Source: Sphingobacteriaceae bacterium DW12 (GTDB lineage: Bacteria > Bacteroidota > Bacteroidia > Sphingobacteriales > Sphingobacteriaceae). From it: a stretch of 64,000 bases of DNA. The notes under the pieces are model-generated. The model was not told where the DNA came from. It saw only the letters and a list, made by a program, of their open reading frames with translations, and made no database searches. Position numbers and translations under genes: made by a program. Where the stretch lies: contig JROE01000007.1 in NCBI GenBank assembly GCA_000783305.1, positions 248,001 through 312,000 on the forward strand, given 5' to 3'. This document shows, piece after piece, positions 8,568 through 16,033 of the stretch (the stretch's first letter is position 1; the number at the start of each line of letters is the position of its first letter).

Positions 8568-9041
8568 ATGGCAGAAGTAACTTATTACAACCAAGAGGGG
8601 TTAGATAAGCTTAAAGAAGAGCTACATTATCTAAAGACAGAAGGAAGGGCTAACATTGCTAAAGCTATTGCCGAGGCACGTGACAAAGGTGATTTGTCCG
8701 AAAATGCAGAGTATGATGCTGCTAAAGAGGCGCAGGGGCTGCATGAAGCTAAGATTGCTAAACTGGAAGACGTACTATCTAGTGCGAGATTGATTGACGA
8801 GTCTAAATTGGATACTTCAAAGGTTTTGGCACTATCCATTGTACGTATCAAAAATAAAAAGAATGGTATGGAGATGACCTATCAGCTCGTTTCGGAGACG
8901 GAAGCTGATATGAAATCGGGTAAGATTTCGGTCAAATCTCCAATTGCGCAGGGACTATTAGGTAAATCGAAAGGAGATGTAGCCACTATCGATGTCCCGG
9001 CCGGGAAAATCGAGTTGGAAATCTTGGAGATATCAAGGTAA
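8568..9041 (+). CDS. greA: Transcription elongation factor GreA
   Basis: At 157 residues it has normal GreA length. It has an N-terminal coiled coil (about 10-75) with the acidic tip region DKGDLSENAEYDAAKE and a C-terminal FKBP-like domain with the GLLGKSKGD turn. GreA enters the secondary channel of RNA polymerase and stimulates cleavage of backtracked transcripts. The leader just before the ATG holds three AAAAGTTA-like direct repeats (8537-8560) and no Shine-Dalgarno, typical of A/T-rich Bacteroidota leaders. Confidence 0.95.
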   Translation: MAEVTYYNQEGLDKLKEELHYLKTEGRANIAKAIAEARDKGDLSENAEYDAAKEAQGLHEAKIAKLEDVLSSARLIDESKLDTSKVLALSIVRIKNKKNGMEMTYQLVSETEADMKSGKISVKSPIAQGLLGKSKGDVATIDVPAGKIELEILEISR

Positions 9042-9104
9042 CGATTATAAGAGGTTATGGGCGGTTTTGCCATAACCGCATATAATTTCAATGACATATT
9101 TTTG

Positions 9105-9134
9105 AACGGTCACAATATAATTGTGACCGTTTTT
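9105..9134 (+). terminator. Rho-independent terminator after greA
   Basis: A perfect 12-bp stem (9105-9116 with 9120-9131) and a T-run. A second hairpin without a T-run (9053-9060 with 9070-9077) precedes it. Confidence 0.85.
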
Positions 9135-9170
9135 CATATATTTGTCATTGCACATTAATAGATATAGAGT

Positions 9171-9584
9171 ATGTCAACTATTTTTTCAAAGATTGTTGCC
9201 GGTGATATCCCCGCTTATAAAGTAGCGGAAAGTATTGATTATTTGGCTTTCTTAGATATCCAACCCTTGACAAAGGGGCACATCTTGGTGATACCGAAGA
9301 AAGAAACGGATTATATATTTGATATCGCCGATGACGAATATATGGGACTGTGGGTATTTGCCAAAATTGTCGCTCAAGGTATAAAAAAAGTTTTTCCTTG
9401 CCTCAAAGTTGGCGTAGCTGTTGTAGGCCTCGAAGTCAATCACGCACACATCCATCTGATTCCTTTGAATGCAGTGCAGGATATGAACTTTGAAAGGCCC
9501 AAATTATCTCTTCCCGCTGAAGAGATGGAGCAAATAGCGACGGAGATAAGAGAAGCTATTGCAGTGGTAACGAATGGTAACTAA
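9171..9584 (+). CDS. HIT (histidine triad) family protein
   Basis: A 137-residue protein with the triad motif HAHIHL (His91, His93, His95) that defines the HIT superfamily, and the N-terminal IPAYKV stretch typical of the HINT branch. These enzymes hydrolyse purine nucleoside phosphoramidates or related adenylates. The natural substrate here is unknown. It has its own position after a strong terminator, so it is probably monocistronic. Confidence 0.9.
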   Translation: MSTIFSKIVAGDIPAYKVAESIDYLAFLDIQPLTKGHILVIPKKETDYIFDIADDEYMGLWVFAKIVAQGIKKVFPCLKVGVAVVGLEVNHAHIHLIPLNAVQDMNFERPKLSLPAEEMEQIATEIREAIAVVTNGN

Positions 9585-9712
9585 CATTTAGATTGAAAAT
9601 TTAACCCCAACGGATGATCTACAGTGTGTCAACTTTGCTTATCGATGAGATACGTTAATGTATTCGATAGCGTAAAAGAGATAGCACTTAGTCCATCCGT
9701 ATTTTATTTTAT

Positions 9713-10348
9713 ATGCAAGATTTGTTAATGTCTTTTCAGCAGTTAATGGATGCCGAACACTTATTGAGTTCTGGAGGTTTCTATTTAGTTGTATTGATTG
9801 TTTTTGCCGAGACTGGATTATTTTTTGGATTCTTTCTTCCAGGTGATTACTTATTGTTTTTAGCGGGTTTATTCTGTGCCCTCAATAAAGTTGATGTCAG
9901 TATTGAAACCATGTATTTTGGTATCATAGTGGCCGGGATAGCGGGCAATTTTGCAGGCTATTGGTTTGGATATCGAGCCGGTCCGATGCTCTTCAAGCGA
10001 AAAGATTCGTGGATATTCAAGCGAAAGTACGTCATTATGGCTGAAGAGTTTTACCAAAAATATGGCGGTACCGCTCTAATAATTGGAAGGTTTGTTCCTA
10101 TTATTCGTACATTTGCTCCTATATTCGCTGGGGTGGTGAAGTTGGATTTTAAAAAGTTTGTCGTGTACAATGTATTCGGAGCCTTTTTATGGGTCTCTCT
10201 TCTGACGTTGTCCGGCTATTTTTTAGGCGTAAAGTTTCCCGGGATAATCAACTATGTCGAGTATATCATCGTAGGTTTGATTGTTATTGCGTTTCTTCCT
10301 ATTATCATAGCCTTGATTAAACGTGCGATTACAAACAAGAAAAAATAA
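9713..10348 (+). CDS. DedA-family membrane protein
   Basis: This 211-residue integral membrane protein has a VTT/DedA domain. The conserved FLPGD is at 41-45 and the GRFVPIIRTFAP motif at 125-136, with a C-terminal helix. DedA proteins are implicated in recycling undecaprenyl phosphate or phospholipid across the inner membrane and in membrane homeostasis. It may be read through into ppa, which starts 29 bp later. Confidence 0.88.
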   Translation: MQDLLMSFQQLMDAEHLLSSGGFYLVVLIVFAETGLFFGFFLPGDYLLFLAGLFCALNKVDVSIETMYFGIIVAGIAGNFAGYWFGYRAGPMLFKRKDSWIFKRKYVIMAEEFYQKYGGTALIIGRFVPIIRTFAPIFAGVVKLDFKKFVVYNVFGAFLWVSLLTLSGYFLGVKFPGIINYVEYIIVGLIVIAFLPIIIALIKRAITNKKK

Positions 10349-10377
10349 AACAACAGATAAACAGTAATTATTATTAA

Positions 10378-10920
10378 ATGAGTACACAAAATCCTTGGCA
10401 CCAGGTCTCCCCTGGAAGTAATATGCCAGAATCAGTCAATGCAATTATAGAAATATCTAACGGATCCAAAGGGAAATACGAACTTGATAAAGAGAGTGGA
10501 CTCCTATTATTGGACCGTGTCATGAGTTCTGCAGTCACCTATCCAGCCAACTATGGATTTATTCCTCAAACATATTGTGATGACAACGATCCACTGGATA
10601 TCTTGGTCATCTGTTCGGTTGATATCATGCCGATGAGTCTTGTTGAGGCTAAGATTATTGGCGTCATGAATATGGTTGACGGCGGTGAGCAGGACGACAA
10701 GATTATTGCCGTAGCTAAGAATGACCCCGTTATGAACTATATTAACAATATAGAAGAATTGCCTCCTCATACCATGAAGGAAATTGTTCAGTTCTTTGAG
10801 ACCTACAAAGCATTGGAGAATAAGCAAGTACTTGTAGAAGGTGTTCAAGGGCGCGAAAGAGCGAAGGAGATTTTATTGGAAAGCCTCGAATTGTACAAGC
10901 AAACATTTGTTAACAAATAA
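10378..10920 (+). CDS. ppa: Inorganic pyrophosphatase (family I)
   Basis: This 180-residue soluble enzyme hydrolyses pyrophosphate to drive biosynthetic reactions. The metal-binding signature DNDPLDIL is at residues 69-76, with SSAVTYPANYGFIPQTY just before it. Length matches bacterial family I PPases. It is followed 8 bp later by the CNNM/CorC gene, so the two are co-transcribed. Confidence 0.93.
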   Translation: MSTQNPWHQVSPGSNMPESVNAIIEISNGSKGKYELDKESGLLLLDRVMSSAVTYPANYGFIPQTYCDDNDPLDILVICSVDIMPMSLVEAKIIGVMNMVDGGEQDDKIIAVAKNDPVMNYINNIEELPPHTMKEIVQFFETYKALENKQVLVEGVQGRERAKEILLESLELYKQTFVNK

Positions 10921-10928
10921 ATCATATA

Positions 10929-12242
10929 ATGGCGCTGGACGTTTTTTGGACCCTTTTGTTAGTACTTGCTAATGGTTTTTTTGTGGCTGCCGAATTTGCC
11001 ATCGTAAAAGTTCGGGCTTCTCAAATAGAACTACAAGCCAAATCAGGAAGTAAGGTAGCAAAAATAGCTAAAAATATTACAGACCATTTAGACGGATACC
11101 TAGCTGCAACACAGCTAGGTATTACGTTGGCATCCCTAGGACTAGGTTGGGTCGGCGAGGCCGTAATGACACAAATTGTCCATCAGTTTTTTGGATTCTT
11201 CAACGTTGAGCTTTCTGGAAAAATCGCAACAAATCTAGGACATGTGCTGGCATTCAGTATCATTACTGTTATGCATATTGTTTTCGGTGAGCTTGCACCT
11301 AAGTCCATCGCTATTCAAAGACCAGTCGCAACCACAATGAAAATTGCTCTTCCTCTGCAATTTTTCTATTTAATCTTTAGACCTATCATCTGGGTATTGA
11401 ATGGTTTTGCCAATTTAATCTTACGAGGCCTAGGTTTTCAAGTCAATGTCGGAGAGTCTCACCACTCATCAGAAGAGCTCCAATATCTATTGGACAAAGG
11501 AAAGGAAAGCGGAGCGTTGGATATCTCCGAACACGAACTGATTAAGAATGTGTTTGATTTCAATGAGCGTATTGTCAAGAATATTATGGTGCCGCGCACC
11601 AAAATTGTCGCCATTGACAAGGATGCAACCGCAGACGAATTTATCAATACGGTCATGGAAGAGGGCTATTCACGGATACCTATTTATGATGACAATATCG
11701 ATCAAATCATAGGGATTGTACATACCAAGGATATTCTACCCATTATTGTCAAAGGAAAAGAGGTGGTTTTGAAGAATATCATGCGTAAGCCTTACTTCAT
11801 ACCAGAGACCAAGAAGATCAACGACCTAATGGCTGAATTTCAGCTAAAACGTATTCAGATAGCCATTGTGTTGGATGAATTTGGTGGAACAGCTGGGATG
11901 GTCACCTTAGAGGATATTGTCGAAGAGCTTGTCGGAGAGATTCAGGATGAATATGATGAGGAGACTCCTGTCGTAGAACGAATTTCGGAGACAGAATATA
12001 TGGTGGATGCTGGAGCTAGCGTACACGATGTCAATGGTTACTTACCTTTGGAGTTGCCAGAGAGTTCGGACTATGACACCATAGCAGGCTTGGTTAGCGA
12101 TTTATTCGACAAGATACCGGAGGTAGGAGAATATAAAGAAGTCTATGGCTATACTTTTACAATCATGAAAAAAACCCAGCAAAACATCGAGTTTGTCAAG
12201 TTGGAAATGATAGAAACGCCTAATGACGATAACGAAGAATAG
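10929..12242 (+). CDS. CNNM/CorC (hemolysin C-like) transporter-family protein
   Basis: A 437-residue protein with an N-terminal CNNM (DUF21) membrane domain of several helices (about 1-195), a CBS-domain pair (about 208-335, motifs MVPRTKIVAIDK and GTAGMVTLEDI) and a C-terminal CorC_HlyC domain (about 350-430). Family members are linked to magnesium or cobalt export or regulation. The old haemolysin name is historical. It is co-transcribed with ppa upstream and, 16 bp later, with rsmE. Confidence 0.9.
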   Translation: MALDVFWTLLLVLANGFFVAAEFAIVKVRASQIELQAKSGSKVAKIAKNITDHLDGYLAATQLGITLASLGLGWVGEAVMTQIVHQFFGFFNVELSGKIATNLGHVLAFSIITVMHIVFGELAPKSIAIQRPVATTMKIALPLQFFYLIFRPIIWVLNGFANLILRGLGFQVNVGESHHSSEELQYLLDKGKESGALDISEHELIKNVFDFNERIVKNIMVPRTKIVAIDKDATADEFINTVMEEGYSRIPIYDDNIDQIIGIVHTKDILPIIVKGKEVVLKNIMRKPYFIPETKKINDLMAEFQLKRIQIAIVLDEFGGTAGMVTLEDIVEELVGEIQDEYDEETPVVERISETEYMVDAGASVHDVNGYLPLELPESSDYDTIAGLVSDLFDKIPEVGEYKEVYGYTFTIMKKTQQNIEFVKLEMIETPNDDNEE

Positions 12243-12258
12243 CTAATCCATTTTCGAT

Positions 12259-12972
12259 ATGCAACTTTTCTTTACCCCAGATGTCGATCCAGATGCTGTT
12301 GTTTATACCTTGAACGAAGAGGAGAGCAAACATGCCATACGTGTGCTTCGTTTGGTTGTGAAGGATCAGCTTCATCTTATTGACGGCCAAGGTAACCTAT
12401 TTTTGGCCGAGATTATTGATGCTCATCCCAAACGGACCGAGCTTCGACTCCTGGACGTTCAACGCGAGTTTCAGAAACCCTCTTATCGTCTTCATATTGC
12501 TATAGCACCTACCAAGAATATCGATCGAGTGGAGTGGTTCCTTGAAAAAGCTACCGAAGTTGGCATTCATGAAATAACACCAATCATAAGCGAGCATTCT
12601 GAACGAAAAGAGGTGAAATTGGAACGATTGAATAAAGTAATCGTGTCAGCGATGAAGCAATCTTATAAAGCATACTTGCCTCAATTGAATCCCGCGATTT
12701 CGTTCTCGCAATTTCTAAAGAAAATGGAGCAAGATTCAGCTGCTAAAGCAATTGCACATTGCGAAGAGACGGATAAAAAGTACTTGAATCAAATTTTTGA
12801 AGCCAATGGAAACTATTTGCTATTGATTGGTCCTGAAGGAGATTTTTCAAAAGATGAAATTGCTCAAGCCTTGGATGCGGGATATGCGCCAGTTTCATTG
12901 GGAGAGGCTCGTCTAAGGACAGAGACCGCGGCGCTAGCATCTTGCGTAGAGGTCGCACTGCTCAATCGTTAA
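12259..12972 (+). CDS. rsmE: 16S rRNA (uracil1498-N3)-methyltransferase
   Basis: This 237-residue SPOUT-fold enzyme methylates N3 of U1498 in 16S rRNA. An N-terminal PUA-like region (about 15-70) is followed by the SAM-binding knot with LLIGPEGDFSKDE and SLGEARLRTETAA. The first usually reads GPEGG, so the Asp is a small variation. The preceding gene ends 16 bp upstream. No clear terminator is visible in the 119 bp after the stop. Confidence 0.92.
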   Translation: MQLFFTPDVDPDAVVYTLNEEESKHAIRVLRLVVKDQLHLIDGQGNLFLAEIIDAHPKRTELRLLDVQREFQKPSYRLHIAIAPTKNIDRVEWFLEKATEVGIHEITPIISEHSERKEVKLERLNKVIVSAMKQSYKAYLPQLNPAISFSQFLKKMEQDSAAKAIAHCEETDKKYLNQIFEANGNYLLLIGPEGDFSKDEIAQALDAGYAPVSLGEARLRTETAALASCVEVALLNR

Positions 12973-13091
12973 GATAAATGGACGAACAAATCAGCCAGCT
13001 CGATAACACCTAACACTGATTTTCAACTACTAATGTCTGGCCTCCAACGTTAAGACCTAGTTTTGGGTATCTAATTACTAACTACTCAATA

Positions 13092-13571
13092 CTATTTAAT
13101 CAAAACTGCATCAACGATTTGAATCTCTGAATTGCCTTCCAAAGGTTTAGGATTGAACTTCATCTTTCCTTTCACTTTTATTGGTTCATCGGTGAATTTG
13201 ACCGAACCATCCTTCATGAATATTTCTACCATAGGCGGAATTCCATTTGTTCCGCAAAATTGACATTGCATGACCGGTAATACCGATAGCATGAATACCT
13301 TGTGATTACGTCCGCTATTCAAGGGTACTAGATATCCTGGCAATGTGACGACTTTATTTTCGAGCGCCTTAAGCGGAGGTGGGTAGGAGGGAGTATAGAT
13401 TTTTTTGCTTCCTTCGTATGTAACCTTGTACATCATCTTGTCAATTGCTTCCCAGGTACTATTCATCATAGGGGTATGATCTGGTACCCCTGGATCTCTG
13501 TTCCCAATTTGCGCATTTGCTATTCCCGATATTGTCAATAAGAATAAGGTGACGATTAGATATCTGTTCAT
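13092..13571 (-). CDS. DUF3299-family periplasmic protein
   Basis: This 159-residue protein starts with a signal peptide (MNRYLIVTLFLLTISGIANA). The body has the DUF3299 pattern: a LPGYLVPL strand and a MQCQFCG motif whose two Cys could bind metal or form a disulfide. I chose the ATG at 13569-13571 because the signal peptide starts there; the frame upstream overlaps the permease gene and has no signal-like sequence. The family often sits beside MacB/FtsX-type ABC genes. It is the last gene of the minus-strand ABC operon (44 bp after the permease stop). Confidence 0.82.
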   Translation of the reverse strand: MNRYLIVTLFLLTISGIANAQIGNRDPGVPDHTPMMNSTWEAIDKMMYKVTYEGSKKIYTPSYPPPLKALENKVVTLPGYLVPLNSGRNHKVFMLSVLPVMQCQFCGTNGIPPMVEIFMKDGSVKFTDEPIKVKGKMKFNPKPLEGNSEIQIVDAVLIK

Positions 13572-13614
13572 ATGGTATGTGTTTTTTAATTCGACGAGAT
13601 TGTATGCCCCGTTG

Positions 13615-14937
13615 TTACTTGTCTGCAAGAATAGTTGATATAGTTGTCTTGTATGCCTTCAATGAGGGAATCAAGGCTGCTAATAGGCCAGTTAAACAAG
13701 CAAGTGCCAATATGCCGAGTTCTGTCGGTTGAAGTTGGAAAGCCTGAATAAAATCTGTGCCTTGTCCAGTTTGTTGGCTAATCAGAAAGAGAGCTATATG
13801 TCCTAATATTAGTCCCAGTACCCCCCCAAAGAAGGTGATTAGAAAACCTTCTAGGAGTACTATGGTAAAGAGTTTTTGTTTTGAGGCTCCCAATGTGCGC
13901 ATGACAGCCAAATCGTATTTACGACTTTTTAGTGCATTGTATAAGCTTATAAATACACTGAATCCAGCCATAAGCATAATAATATAGGCCAAAATGGTAA
14001 GCGAATCTATACCTACGCCGAGTAAACTGAATAAACGTGCACTTTCTATAGCTGGGGAGGCTGCTTGCATAGAGGTACTTTGGTTAATCATCTTTGGCAA
14101 CATCCCTATTGCTGCAGGTGATTGATATTGAATAAGCATTGCCGTTATTTCTTCACCATGATCTTCAATCAGCTCCTGTCCGATGTTCTTGACATATTCT
14201 TCCTGTATATGGTTATGCTCTTCTTCGTGGTGTTCTTCGCCATGGTGATGTTGGTGGGCGTCCAACTGTTCTTCCATCGCTTCTTTTTCATGACGATGTT
14301 CAGCCGCCTCGTGACCATGTGCGATTCCATGTACATCCCACACACTCTCCAAATTGCAAAGAATCAGATTGTCCGTGACGTTATTGTTCTTTTTTAGAAT
14401 ACCAGTTACGATAAAAGGATGATGGTGATGGTCGTCCGCACTCTCGGTTAGCCCATGTGAACTATTGATTTGATCTCCGATTTTTAAGCCTCTTTTTCTC
14501 GCCACTTCAGCGCCAGCTACGATTTCAAAAGACTTGTCAAACAGCTTCCCTTCACTGACTGTCGTATTATATAGTGTGAGGAAGTCTGCAGTGGTGCCCA
14601 CTATGCGGTGGCCTTTGTAATTGTCTCCTAGCGATAATGGTACTGCCAACTTTACAAAGGGATTGTCCTTGAGCTGATTCGCTTCCGAGAGTGGTATATT
14701 GCCAGTAGGATTGTCTACATGGTACACAGCGCTTAGGATTAACTGAAGAGGGCTGCCTTTGGCGCCCACTACCAAGTCTATGTTTTTACTATTGCTGTCA
14801 AGCTGTTTTTCAAAGCTATCACCGGTCACATATAGTACACACAGGATAGCCGCACCAAAAGCTGTTAATATAATGCTCAATAAAGTAGAGCCTAGTTGCC
14901 TAGTGATATTCTTCCAAACAATCTGTAGTGTATTCAT
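13615..14937 (-). CDS. FtsX/MacB-type ABC permease with a histidine-rich loop
   Basis: This 440-residue permease has one N-terminal helix (about 16-38), a large periplasmic MacB-PCD-like domain and three C-terminal helices of the FtsX domain (about 315-440). A very His/Glu-rich stretch occupies about residues 200-250 (roughly 14190-14340) within the periplasmic domain, and a smaller DDHHHHP cluster precedes it. The ATPase is encoded 72 bp upstream and a DUF3299 protein downstream. MacB/Lol-type exporters act on periplasmic substrates; the His-rich loop points to zinc, nickel or copper binding. Substrate unproven. It contains a C7 tract (13821-13827). Confidence 0.85.
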   Translation of the reverse strand: MNTLQIVWKNITRQLGSTLLSIILTAFGAAILCVLYVTGDSFEKQLDSNSKNIDLVVGAKGSPLQLILSAVYHVDNPTGNIPLSEANQLKDNPFVKLAVPLSLGDNYKGHRIVGTTADFLTLYNTTVSEGKLFDKSFEIVAGAEVARKRGLKIGDQINSSHGLTESADDHHHHPFIVTGILKKNNNVTDNLILCNLESVWDVHGIAHGHEAAEHRHEKEAMEEQLDAHQHHHGEEHHEEEHNHIQEEYVKNIGQELIEDHGEEITAMLIQYQSPAAIGMLPKMINQSTSMQAASPAIESARLFSLLGVGIDSLTILAYIIMLMAGFSVFISLYNALKSRKYDLAVMRTLGASKQKLFTIVLLEGFLITFFGGVLGLILGHIALFLISQQTGQGTDFIQAFQLQPTELGILALACLTGLLAALIPSLKAYKTTISTILADK

Positions 14938-15009
14938 GTCTTGTAAACTTAAACTTAGATAAATTGCTTGGTACCTATTGATACCAAACTGATTTTTGAT
15001 ACCTACTGC
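14938..15009 (-). promoter_or_regulatory. Repeat-bearing gap between ABC ATPase and permease genes
   Basis: On the plus strand TTGATACC occurs at 14978-14985 and 14996-15003, with a TTGGTACC variant at 14968-14975. TTGGTA/TACCAA form an inverted pair around 14968-14987. On the minus strand, the element TTTATCTAAGTTTAAG lies just before the permease start. This suggests separate control of the permease. Confidence 0.4.
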
Positions 15010-15648
15010 CTACTTCAAGTGATAGGTATGTGTAAATTGATCTTTAATACGTTTGTCGTGTGTAGCAATCAACAACGTGGATCCGTATTGATCGGCTATG
15101 CTCGTTAATAGTTGTAGCACCCTTTCAGTATTGTTGTCATCTAACGAAGCCGTAGGCTCATCAGCAATCAATAAGAGCGGCTTGTTGATCAATGCTCTTG
15201 CTATTGCTGCTCTTTGTTTCTGTCCGCGACTTAGCTCATTGGGGCGCGCTTTCGCTTTATCCCTCAGTTGAAGTTGTTCCAGTATACTCAAGATAGATTT
15301 TTCATCTACTGGTAGTTTGGCTAGACTTTGTGCTAGCTTGATATTTTCTAGCAAAGTAAGGTTCTTGAGGAGATGTGCCTCCTGAAATATAAATCCTATA
15401 TGACGTGCTCTGAAGGCATCCAGCTTGCTGGAGTCGAGTGCATATACAGATTGTCCATGGATATCAATTGTTCCGCTCAATGGAAGGGATAATCCAGCTA
15501 GAAGTTGAAGCAAGGTTGTCTTGCCACTTCCTGAATCTCCTAGTAGCAAGGTATGTTGGCCTTTGTTTATTTCAATATTGGGGAAAAGTAAGGACGTACC
15601 ATTTTGATATCGGAAAGATAAGTCGTTAGCTTTTAGAATGTAATCCAT
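15010..15648 (-). CDS. LolD/MacB-type ABC transporter ATP-binding protein
   Basis: A 212-residue ATPase with Walker A GDSGSGKT (about 37-44), signature LSRGQ (about 139-143, with Arg in place of the first Gly) and Walker B LLIADEPT (about 157-164), and a switch His in ATHDKR. Size and motifs match the LolD/MacB/FtsE group. It should energise the permease downstream. The 72 bp between the two genes are longer than usual for one operon and carry a promoter-like element of their own (see findings). Confidence 0.88.
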   Translation of the reverse strand: MDYILKANDLSFRYQNGTSLLFPNIEINKGQHTLLLGDSGSGKTTLLQLLAGLSLPLSGTIDIHGQSVYALDSSKLDAFRARHIGFIFQEAHLLKNLTLLENIKLAQSLAKLPVDEKSILSILEQLQLRDKAKARPNELSRGQKQRAAIARALINKPLLLIADEPTASLDDNNTERVLQLLTSIADQYGSTLLIATHDKRIKDQFTHTYHLK

Positions 15649-15933
15649 ATGGCTAAGAAATTTATATACATTATAATACCCTAAACTTAGATAATCTTGC
15701 TTAGAAATGCAATTATAATGGCATTTACAGGTAAGTAGTTACATTCTTCGTCATCGTAGGGAGTATAAATCTAAAGTGGAAAATTAGTGCTATTTTCGAA
15801 TAAAAGCGAATCCGTACAAGATTATTACATCTAGTGTTTGGATAGTGTTAATGTCTCCTTTCTTAACATATACTTTTCAAAACCATCAAAATGCATTACT
15901 GAATAGCTACTTGTATTCGTCCATTAGGTCTTG

Positions 15934-15983
15934 TTAATAATTTATTAACAACCAATTGATGTAATAGTAATTTGTTGTTAACA
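15934..15983 (+). promoter_or_regulatory. Pho-box-like direct repeats upstream of the TonB receptor
   Basis: Hexamers recur at an exact 11-bp period: TTAATA at 15934, TTAACA at 15945, TTGATG at 15956, a poor match at 15967 and TTAACA again at 15978. Direct repeats with one-helical-turn spacing are the binding pattern of PhoB/PhoP-type winged-helix regulators, and TTAACA resembles the B. subtilis PhoP half-site. The array ends 20 bp before the -7 box. The operator assignment is inferred. Confidence 0.45.
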
Positions 15984-16003
15984 CAATGCTAATACTGCGG
16001 TAA

Positions 16004-16011
16004 TAGTTTTG
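16004..16011 (+). promoter_or_regulatory. -7 box of the TonB receptor gene
   Basis: TAGTTTTG matches TAnnTTTG. It would start transcription near 16018, leaving a leader of only about 16 nt, consistent with the TTG start at 16034 and with no ATG upstream in frame. No -33 TTTG stands at the usual distance, as expected for an activator-dependent promoter. Confidence 0.55.
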
Positions 16012-16033
16012 CAGAAACAAAAAACTCAAAGAA

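Larger units (their letters stand above)
15649..16033. other. Divergent control region of the ABC operon and the TonB receptor
   Basis: This is a 385-bp noncoding stretch. On its left is a minus-strand copy of the TTATCTAAGTTTA element (about 15678-15692), 30-45 bp before the ATPase start. On its right are 11-bp periodic repeats (15934-15983) and the -7 box of the TonB receptor. The middle (about 15700-15930) shows nothing I can name. Confidence 0.6.

Noticed and set aside
9610-9700. CGGATG/CATCCG inverted pair between the HIT and DedA genes
   Set aside because: Only 7 bp are paired across about 77 nt, with no stable inner structure. It could arise by chance.
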